A DNA stretch of 64,000 nucleotides from an uncultured Pseudohongiella sp. (GTDB taxonomy: Bacteria > Pseudomonadota > Gammaproteobacteria > Pseudomonadales > Pseudohongiellaceae). Under the pieces are notes generated by a model that did not search any database, was not told where the DNA came from, and saw only the letters and a program-made list of their open reading frames with translations. Positions 57,765-64,000 of this stretch are shown here, in pieces. The stretch spans positions 10,001-74,000 of the forward strand of contig CACBCS010000006.1 in assembly GCA_902537815.1 (NCBI GenBank), in the 5' to 3' direction. Made by a program: the position numbers and the translations under genes. Numbering within the stretch: position 1 is the first letter of the stretch; every line of letters begins with the position of its first letter.

Positions 57765-60700
57765 TTAGAACTGCCAGAGCAGCCTTGCGTACCAGCGTCG
57801 ACCGCGAGCGTCAAACACTGAGGCGTTGAAAGATCCGCGTCGATACAGTGGAATATCTGCATCTGTGGCATCAATTACGCCCAGAGTAAAGGTGGAAGAG
57901 CCCATGCTGCTGTTGGCCCAGTCGTGCGAGTACACGTACTGAACGTCCCAGGAGTTATAGCTATCCACTTTGCCCCTAGCGTAGTCCTTCTCGATCTGAG
58001 GAGTATTCGGATTTGCTAAGTAGTCAGCATGTCCCAACACCTCGAACGAGCCGGTGTGGCGATTAAATATCGTCACGCGATGATTATCCATGTTCCAGCT
58101 CAAGGAGATATTCGCTCGGTTGTCTGGGACCTCACGGACGATGTTTTGTTCGCCATCGGCACCCGCAGCATCAAATCGACCTGTCTCTTGTAGACCAAGC
58201 TCCAAGCCCGGTACATCTTTAACCAGATATTCGTCGATGTGCGTGTAGTCTGCCGCTAGCCTAAAGTTACCGAAGTCTGTGCTCCAGCGATAACCGAGGC
58301 TCAGGTCGACACCTTGCACTTCGATGTTGCCGGCGTTTACAGCAGGCAAGACGATAGTGGTGAGGCCGCCATTCACGTCATTCAACGAGCGCTGGATACC
58401 TGGGACTACATAGGCTGCGGGGTTAACTACACAGTTCAGACGCTCGTCGGAGTCGATACCGAATTGCGCCGCGAGAGCACCGGGGTCACATGCAATAACA
58501 TTGCCGTCCGGACCTCGCGCATCAAGAGGCTGAGAGTCATTCAGTATGTAGTTTGACGTATCGCCGACTACAGAGTTGAACTTGTCAATTTCAGGGTTGA
58601 GCGCTGCCCTCGGAATAAGGGGAAGCACGCGATCACTCACCTCAAATCTCCAAACGTCTGCTCCAACGCTTACGCCTTCCAATGAGCCGCTAGGAGTCCA
58701 CTGGAAACCCAAGTTATAAGTGTCAGCTGTCTCATTGCCTAAATTAGGATTCGGCGCGCCAGATGTGTAGGAACCGTTCTGAATGGCGTTTTCATCCGTT
58801 GCTGGCAGAAGACCTGCTCTCACCCTTTGATTCCGGAGTGGGTCCTGAACACTGGTGCTAAAGGCCTCGAACGCCTGGTTAACAACTCCTATGTTAGGTG
58901 CCCGGAATGATTGCGAATATGAGCCGCGAAGTAATATATCGTCTGTCGGCCTCCAGCTTAAGGCGACTTTAGGAGATAAATCGCTACCTATGTTACCTCC
59001 ATAGTCTTCGTATCGGAGGGCAACCTGAGTTTCTACGTTTTCCGCAAACGGCAACGAAAGCTCGACGAAAGCCGCGTTTACCTGCCTAGAATCATTGAAG
59101 TTGAAGATACAGCTCGCACATTCCAGGTTGTTTGTGATTCCTTCCTCAAACTGATTCGGAGCTCCAAACAGTCCCGGCTCATAGCCCTTGATAACGGTCA
59201 GGCCTGGGAGGTTGATTTCAGGAGCAATGCCAGAGGCATCTCTTTCCCGTCTCTGAACACCAGCTGCGAATTGAGCTGTACCACCGGTCATTTCAAACAT
59301 TTCGCCTGACACAACTGCATCGAATACTAACAGTTGATTGCGCTTGTCTGCCCTGTTGATCCTGCCTGTCATCCAGTCAGTAAGTTCTTGCGAATTAGCA
59401 AGATCTGGATTGGTTAAAGCAGTTAGATACGGATTGAAGAACTGACAACCGTCCTGTCCATGGTTAGTCGAAGTCAAGGCATAGGAGGTGCTTTCCCTTG
59501 TGTTGAGCACATATCCCGGAAAGACCGTGTCAAAAAGTGCGGACAATCCACCAAAGGAAGGAATTGCCTCGAAGTTGAGGTTAGGCGTTCCGTTGGGGGT
59601 ACAGTTTGGACCGCCCAAGCCGTATAGCGCCATTTCCGTGCGGTCTCTTATCAGAGTCGCATAGTTCTGCTCTATACTTGAGTCGCTCCATGCAAGGCTC
59701 ACATCGTAGCTCAGCGCTGTATCATTAAAGCCCATTCCCTCGAGTTCACCGCGAAGACCCATCTGAGCGCCTGAAGTGGTATTCGTCGTTAGAATGTCTT
59801 CAGTCGATCGAGGCCAGCCTGTTCTGACTCCCCCGCCGTAGTAGCCCTGACCGAATCCTCCATTGGACGCTAGGTGTGGGTTATTAGCCGCTGGAGCGAG
59901 TACCGGAGGGTTACCGACAAAAGTGGATAACGCTCCCAGCGTGGTCGGCGCATGAACTAAGTGGGCTGTTCTCGAAAATGAGATGCCATCCCATTCACGA
60001 ACAGTCTCAAGATCAGAATATGTGAAGAATGAATAGAACTCTGCGTTTTCACTGAATGTATGCTCAAAGCTCATAGCCGCGCTCGTGCGTTCTTGGCCGA
60101 TTGCAATGAATTGATTCGCCGTATTGTCCTCATAGCATCGGCCATTTCTTCGACCTACACCGGTGAAGCGATTGTCTTTATAAAACGGCCCAAGATCTCC
60201 GGAGAGTGTCTCACAAAGAGGGTCGGCAAAAACTAGGCCACGAGTACCAGACACAGATTCACCCAGACCCATTTTCTCGATTGTTTGCTGCTGTGTCAGA
60301 GCGGGATCAATAAAGGCCATGTTGAAGCCACCACCAAGTGGGCTTGTTACACGAAAAGCTCCTACTTCCCCATTACTTATTATGCGGGTTGGATCGAAGT
60401 ACTGTGCATCTGCTAATGGGACAGGATCCCGCTCGAATTGCTCAGCGGAGATTACTAAACGCGTGTCGCCATCATTGAAGCTGGTACCCCAAATACCACT
60501 AAAGGTCTGCTCATAGGTGCCACCAGACTCCTGGACACCCTGTGTGTCAGCGAAGAGTTCGAGGCCTTCAAAGTCGGTACGCATGATGACGTTGACCACG
60601 CCCGCGACCGCGTCTGAACCGTAAAGTGCGGAACCACCATCGGTGAGTACCTCAACGCGATCGGTCATGACCAACGGGATGGTATTCAGGTCAACAAATT

Positions 60701-61100
60701 CTTGTCCGGAGCTGGTCACAACCGCTGCAGGGGTGAAGCGCTTGCCGTTGATGAGCGTCAGCGTGGAGTTACCGCCAAGATTTCTGAGGTTGACCGATGC
60801 AGTACCTTGCAGCTGGCTGGCGTCATTAGATCCGGCAACACTGGTATCCGAGCCCTGATTTACTTCGAGATTTCGAATCAGATCCCAGATCTGCGAGGCG
60901 CCCTGCTCCTGAATTGCGTCTCGGTCGATCACTGTGACCGGCGAGGGGGCGTCCTCAGGCGTTCCTCTGATGAATGAGCCTGTGATCACGATTTCCTCGA
61001 CGCCATCTTCTTGCGCCAGGGTTTGAAACGATGTTCCGGCACTCGCCAGCATAATTGCCAGGGCGAGCCCTTGCTTCTTGCACGGAAAATTTCTGCGCAT
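57765..61100 (-). CDS. TonB-dependent outer-membrane receptor
   Basis: This 1111-residue receptor has a signal peptide (GLALAIMLASAGTSFQTLAQ), a plug domain with EEIVITGSFIRG (TonB-box-like region), PSPVTVIDRDAIQEQG and VLTDGGSALYGSDAVAGVVN, and a long beta-barrel ending in WYARLLWQF (terminal Phe). It resembles the large receptors for organic substrates rather than classical siderophore receptors, which are shorter. AAGGGAG precedes the ATG. It lies immediately upstream, on the same strand, of the small membrane protein/SSS/PIG-L/lyase operon and probably takes up the substrate of that pathway. Confidence 0.95.
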   Translation of the reverse strand: MRRNFPCKKQGLALAIMLASAGTSFQTLAQEDGVEEIVITGSFIRGTPEDAPSPVTVIDRDAIQEQGASQIWDLIRNLEVNQGSDTSVAGSNDASQLQGTASVNLRNLGGNSTLTLINGKRFTPAAVVTSSGQEFVDLNTIPLVMTDRVEVLTDGGSALYGSDAVAGVVNVIMRTDFEGLELFADTQGVQESGGTYEQTFSGIWGTSFNDGDTRLVISAEQFERDPVPLADAQYFDPTRIISNGEVGAFRVTSPLGGGFNMAFIDPALTQQQTIEKMGLGESVSGTRGLVFADPLCETLSGDLGPFYKDNRFTGVGRRNGRCYEDNTANQFIAIGQERTSAAMSFEHTFSENAEFYSFFTYSDLETVREWDGISFSRTAHLVHAPTTLGALSTFVGNPPVLAPAANNPHLASNGGFGQGYYGGGVRTGWPRSTEDILTTNTTSGAQMGLRGELEGMGFNDTALSYDVSLAWSDSSIEQNYATLIRDRTEMALYGLGGPNCTPNGTPNLNFEAIPSFGGLSALFDTVFPGYVLNTRESTSYALTSTNHGQDGCQFFNPYLTALTNPDLANSQELTDWMTGRINRADKRNQLLVFDAVVSGEMFEMTGGTAQFAAGVQRRERDASGIAPEINLPGLTVIKGYEPGLFGAPNQFEEGITNNLECASCIFNFNDSRQVNAAFVELSLPFAENVETQVALRYEDYGGNIGSDLSPKVALSWRPTDDILLRGSYSQSFRAPNIGVVNQAFEAFSTSVQDPLRNQRVRAGLLPATDENAIQNGSYTSGAPNPNLGNETADTYNLGFQWTPSGSLEGVSVGADVWRFEVSDRVLPLIPRAALNPEIDKFNSVVGDTSNYILNDSQPLDARGPDGNVIACDPGALAAQFGIDSDERLNCVVNPAAYVVPGIQRSLNDVNGGLTTIVLPAVNAGNIEVQGVDLSLGYRWSTDFGNFRLAADYTHIDEYLVKDVPGLELGLQETGRFDAAGADGEQNIVREVPDNRANISLSWNMDNHRVTIFNRHTGSFEVLGHADYLANPNTPQIEKDYARGKVDSYNSWDVQYVYSHDWANSSMGSSTFTLGVIDATDADIPLYRRGSFNASVFDARGRRWYARLLWQF

Positions 61101-61438
61101 TTCGTACTCCCTTGAAGTTTTACTACTTATATTTTTGCGCGACTTTTATGCAGAAAACCGGAATTTGGTACTCCTCAAAAAGGCACGATGTTTCGAGTAT
61201 AGAGCCATGTTTTAGGCCGTGCAATGCGCAAAACAGTTGGAATCAAATGTGAGTATTTAAGTAACATTCTGCTTAATTTTTGTACGAAATAAGCCTCGAA
61301 TTGTTCCTCAATCATCAATTTACAACCGACTTTATAATTGTAATCAGGAAAGGCCATGCCGAGCTTAGCTGAATCTGTAAATCATTCATTCAGACAGTAA
61401 AGCAATCTAAAGGTGCTGGCGGCCGTATAGGAAGATCT
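61101..61438. other. AT-rich divergent intergenic region before the TonB receptor
   Basis: About 340 bases are clearly richer in A and T than their surroundings and hold the start regions of the TonB receptor gene and a small secreted-protein gene. No tRNA, riboswitch or clear operator was recognised. A 60-codon minus-strand frame within it has no support. Confidence 0.5.
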
Positions 61439-61903
61439 GTGCCGGGTGAATTGAGAGACCTTAACTTGTTTGGGCGAGCCGCAACGATTTATTTGAGCAA
61501 GCGCCAGCTCTTGCGCGTAGTCTGCTTATTTTGGAGTGTGTTGGTCGTCCGAACCACATGGGCAGATCTGTACTCTTGTCAGGAGACTGGAGCAGTCAGC
61601 ATTGACCCCCATCAGAGTTCAGTACTTGATAAAGATAGCGCCGGCATCGCCCAGCGCAGATGGCTGGTCGATACCGATCAGGGCTGGCACCGTGCTGAAT
61701 TTCCGGGCTATCGGGGCTCCTGCCAGATTGAAAATGGTTATGTGGTTTGCCGGACTGAAAACATCGCATTCGGTGAGGCTACGCTGTCGATCCATCCCAA
61801 TCGCACCAGCTTCGTTGTGGTTTATACAGATTATGGTCTAGGTGCTCTCGCAATCGTGGGCAAGTGCAACGAGCAAGACGCTTTGGTCCGGGCACAGCGC
61901 TAG
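61439..61903 (+). CDS. Small secreted protein of unknown function
   Basis: This protein of up to 154 residues has a hydrophobic signal-like segment (LLRVVCLFWSVLVVRTTWA) followed by a mature part of about 110 residues with four cysteines (YSC, GSC, VVC and GKC), likely forming two disulfides. It starts LYSCQETG, a common beginning in uncharacterised short periplasmic proteins of gammaproteobacteria. GTG at 61439 follows AGGAAG at four bases; a start closer to the signal is possible. It is convergent with the DsrE-family gene and divergent from the TonB receptor. No family was recognised. Confidence 0.65.
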   Translation: MPGELRDLNLFGRAATIYLSKRQLLRVVCLFWSVLVVRTTWADLYSCQETGAVSIDPHQSSVLDKDSAGIAQRRWLVDTDQGWHRAEFPGYRGSCQIENGYVVCRTENIAFGEATLSIHPNRTSFVVVYTDYGLGALAIVGKCNEQDALVRAQR

Positions 61904-61932
61904 TGCTTTGCCCGAACCGGCGAGACAGTGGG

Positions 61933-62469
61933 CTATCCTCCGATTTTGACATAACCTTGGCGGCCGAGCTCAATCAGAGTCGTTAATGCCCAGTAGTCCA
62001 CCTGAATGGCATCTAGGAGATCGCTTTTTTCCAGGCCCCTAGAAATCATGCCCTGACCACATAGGTGAAAAGTCACGCCTGCGGCATGAAGCTGATTGAT
62101 CAATTCAATGTTGGGGTTGTCCTTCCCATCATGTCGGGCTCTGAACTCGTCGTTATTGAGACCGATCAAACCAGAACCTCTGTGCATAACTATTGAAATT
62201 TTGCGGTTTTCTTCGGGTACACCCATGTCGGCTAGGGTATTCACATAGCGTGCGACCAGTGGAAGCATGGGATAAGGGTCATCCAGATTGTCGTCATTCA
62301 TTACGAAGTCGAACACCACCTTGTATTCGGTGGCGGGATCCGGAGAGAGGTGAGCATTGGGAACGTCTCTGCCTGGGCTCACACCGGGAATGGGAAGATC
62401 CTGAGCAAACCCCGATGCGCTCAGTATCAATAGTGTTAAGGGGATCAGGCTGTGTCTGGTAAGTTTCAT
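61933..62469 (-). CDS. Exported DsrE-family protein
   Basis: This 178-residue protein has a signal peptide (LIPLTLLILSASGFAQ). The DsrE-fold body has YKVVFDFVMND at the start, ISIVMHRGSGLIGL in the middle, the conserved cysteine in TFHLCGQGMISRGL and WALTTLIELGRQGYVKI at the end. DsrE-like proteins form oligomers that carry sulfane sulfur or act in redox reactions; exported ones of this kind are widespread but little studied. AGGAGAG lies seven bases upstream of the ATG. It follows the exported FAH-family gene on the same strand with about 85 bases between, so the two may be co-transcribed. Confidence 0.85.
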   Translation of the reverse strand: MKLTRHSLIPLTLLILSASGFAQDLPIPGVSPGRDVPNAHLSPDPATEYKVVFDFVMNDDNLDDPYPMLPLVARYVNTLADMGVPEENRKISIVMHRGSGLIGLNNDEFRARHDGKDNPNIELINQLHAAGVTFHLCGQGMISRGLEKSDLLDAIQVDYWALTTLIELGRQGYVKIGG

Positions 62470-62555
62470 GGTTGACTCTCCTGTAGGGTCAATTCGATCG
62501 GTTTTATTAGGTCAGTGACCCGATAGTGTGAAAATCTGATTGCAGGTTAAATCGC

Positions 62556-63476
62556 TCAGCTTGGCGGAGCAATAATCTGACGTTGCTCACCGAGTCCTTC
62601 CACTCCAATGCGAACAATATCGCCCGGCTGAAGATACTGTGGTGGATCCATACCGTCACCGACGCCAGCGGGAGTGCCGGTAAAAATAATGTCGCCCGGA
62701 TAAAGCGTCATGAACTGGCTCAGATGACTGATAATTTCCCTGACGCCGAACACCATATCTGCGGTGCTTCCCTGCTGTCGCATTTCGCCGTTGACCTCAG
62801 ACCATATTGACAGTGCCTGAATGTCTTCAACTTGATCTGTGGAGACCAAATAAGGACCCACAGGCGCGAAGGTGTCTGCGGATTTCCCCTTGGTAAACTG
62901 CCCGCCACGTTCTCTTTGGAATGCTCGTTCCGAGACGTCATGTCCGACCGTGTAGCCAGCGATATAGTCAAAAACGTCGTCTTCCGCTATGTACTGTGCC
63001 CGTCTTCCTATGACCACCACCAGTTCCGCTTCATAATCCAGCTTTTGTCCATTGCGGGGCTGAACGATCTGGTCGAACGGGCCGGTCAGAGCAGAAGTGG
63101 CCTTCATAAAGGTCAAGGGTTCGTCTGGTAACTGCACTTCCATCTCGGCTGCATGGTTAATGTAATTAAATCCGATCGCAATAATTTTGCCGATGCCTGT
63201 AAGCGGCACGCCGAGTCGGGGCTCGCCGGCAACGACGGGTAAGTCCTCCAGAGTCAGCTCGGCAATGGCTTGGAGTGAAGAAGGTGACAGGGTTTCCGGA
63301 GTGATTTCGCTGACATAGCTCGAGAGATCGCGAAGTTGACCCTCGGAGTCGATGATGCCGGGTTTTTCTTCCCCCTCCGGGCCGAATCGCACCAGCGTCA
63401 CCTCGGCGGTTGCGTGGCTAATAGCAGCCATTAAAAGGAAAATCATGCCAAGCGCCTTGAGTTTTTGTTTTTGCAT
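62556..63476 (-). CDS. Exported fumarylacetoacetate hydrolase (FAH) family protein
   Basis: This 306-residue protein has a signal peptide (LGMIFLLMAAISHATA) ahead of an FAH domain. It shows IIAIGFNYINHAAEM, FMKATSALTGPFD, LDYEAELVVVIGRRAQ (metal-binding acidic residues) and the terminal FTGTPAGVGDGM block. FAH-family members hydrolyse C-C bonds or decarboxylate and isomerise oxo-acids, normally in the cytoplasm. GGGGA lies six bases before the ATG. An exported member is unusual, and the reaction cannot be inferred. It is probably co-transcribed with the DsrE-family gene. An SSS symporter gene starts divergently at 63631. Confidence 0.9.
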   Translation of the reverse strand: MQKQKLKALGMIFLLMAAISHATAEVTLVRFGPEGEEKPGIIDSEGQLRDLSSYVSEITPETLSPSSLQAIAELTLEDLPVVAGEPRLGVPLTGIGKIIAIGFNYINHAAEMEVQLPDEPLTFMKATSALTGPFDQIVQPRNGQKLDYEAELVVVIGRRAQYIAEDDVFDYIAGYTVGHDVSERAFQRERGGQFTKGKSADTFAPVGPYLVSTDQVEDIQALSIWSEVNGEMRQQGSTADMVFGVREIISHLSQFMTLYPGDIIFTGTPAGVGDGMDPPQYLQPGDIVRIGVEGLGEQRQIIAPPS

Positions 63477-63630
63477 CGACAGTCCCCGTGAATTCCAGCA
63501 GTATTTCTCAGAGTCCAGAGTATAGCCAAAATGCAGAGGAATTCATGCCCCGGTACAATTTAGACCTTCGAGGAATTGTTCTCGATCTAGATGAACATTC
63601 ACAGCGGCTGGATCAGGAGCTGGACGCGCC

Positions 63631-64000
63631 ATGACTATAATGTCTTTTCTGTTTTTCTCGGCGCTTGTCGCCACTTTTACCTGGAAGTTGAGTCGTACTA
63701 GCCAGACAGACAGCAGCGAGGGATATTTTCTGGCGGGGCGTTCACTGACCTGGCCTTTCATTGCCGGCTCATTGCTGCTTACAAATCTCTCCACCGAGCA
63801 GATGGTGGGTCTCAATGGATCCGCTTACACTGACGGCGTGTCAGTGATGGCCTGGGAGATTGTGGCGGTTCTGGCGCTTGTCGCCATGGCACTGTTCCTG
63901 CTGCCACGATTTTTGCGATGTGGCGTCACAACAGTGCCCGAATATCTGGCGAAGCGTTTTGATCACCAGACCCAGTCAATCTGCACTTTGATTTTTCTGA
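63631..64000 (+). CDS. Sodium:solute symporter (SSS family), N-terminal part, cut by window end
   Basis: The first 123 codons of an SSS transporter are present. A first helix (MSFLFFSALVATFTW) is followed by EGYFLAGRSLTWPFIAGSLLLTNLSTEQMVG, a diagnostic helix-1 region of the SGLT/NIS-like subgroup, and VPEYLAKRFDHQTQS after the next helices. The frame stays open to base 64000. The ATG at 63631 has AGGAG further upstream. It is divergent from the exported FAH/DsrE pair, which suggests that the importer takes up a product of the periplasmic enzymes. Confidence 0.9.
   Translation, partial: MTIMSFLFFSALVATFTWKLSRTSQTDSSEGYFLAGRSLTWPFIAGSLLLTNLSTEQMVGLNGSAYTDGVSVMAWEIVAVLALVAMALFLLPRFLRCGVTTVPEYLAKRFDHQTQSICTLIFL

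Overview
The window looks like chromosomal DNA of an aerobic, probably marine, heterotrophic gammaproteobacterium. The evidence is a 23S-5S rRNA operon end, the acnD-prpF methylcitrate pair, a FusA2-type second EF-G, PurT, a proton-translocating transhydrogenase, an AgcS sodium/alanine symporter, NhaC, two SSS sodium symporters, a large TonB receptor and many Tat or Sec exported enzymes. No phage, transposase, integrase, CRISPR array or defence island was recognised. Most of it is catabolic and transport gene content. The species cannot be named from the sequence.

Layout. 1-1.92 kb: 3' part of 23S rRNA, a spacer without tRNA, 5S rRNA and a strong terminator. 1.9-7.3 kb: a broken agmatinase remnant, a TauD-family dioxygenase, a class I glutamine amidotransferase, an aldehyde dehydrogenase and an AgcS symporter, suggesting amine or amino-acid use. 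7.5-10.2 kb: a tiny lipoprotein missed by length cut-offs and a DUF945-like protein with two tandem C-terminal domains. 10.3-14.1 kb: acnD-prpF. 14.3-17.7 kb: a divergent set (DUF1080 hydrolase against GMC oxidoreductase plus gluconate-2-dehydrogenase-like subunit 3) that fits oxidation of sugars at C3 followed by cleavage of the 3-keto-glycoside, with a perfect inverted repeat in the middle of the shared promoter region. 17.8-21.7 kb: EF-G2 and purT. 21.7-27.9 kb: CoA-transferase with GST, a Tat-exported PLP aminotransferase and a large M14 peptidase. 28-31.1 kb: pntAB. 31.4-35.3 kb: a cytochrome c/copper monooxygenase-like fusion, an AstE-like hydrolase and a Tat-exported xylose-isomerase-like protein. 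35.4-39.2 kb: a Tat-exported D-amino-acid-oxidase-like protein whose domain order is circularly permuted, NhaC and a class IV aminotransferase. 39.2-46.9 kb: a second CoA-transferase, a broken secreted protein gene, a conserved secreted protein, a HAD phosphatase, an M28 peptidase and a 4CL-like ligase. 47-51.6 kb: a Tat-exported DsrE-like protein, an MFS transporter with a puzzling start, an ornithine-cyclodeaminase-like protein, glutaredoxin and a MipA/OmpV protein.

51.7-61.1 kb is the most system-like region. All genes are on the minus strand: a TonB receptor, its terminator, then a tight operon of a previously uncalled 43-residue membrane protein, an SSS symporter with a large loop insertion, an exported 879-residue PIG-L deacetylase and an argininosuccinate-lyase-superfamily enzyme that lacks part of the ASL active-site consensus. 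Stop and start codons overlap at two junctions. It reads as one route: outer-membrane uptake, periplasmic deacylation, sodium-driven import and cytoplasmic C-N cleavage of an unknown substrate. 61.4-64 kb holds a small secreted protein, an exported DsrE-family protein, an exported FAH-family protein and the start of another SSS symporter that runs off the window.
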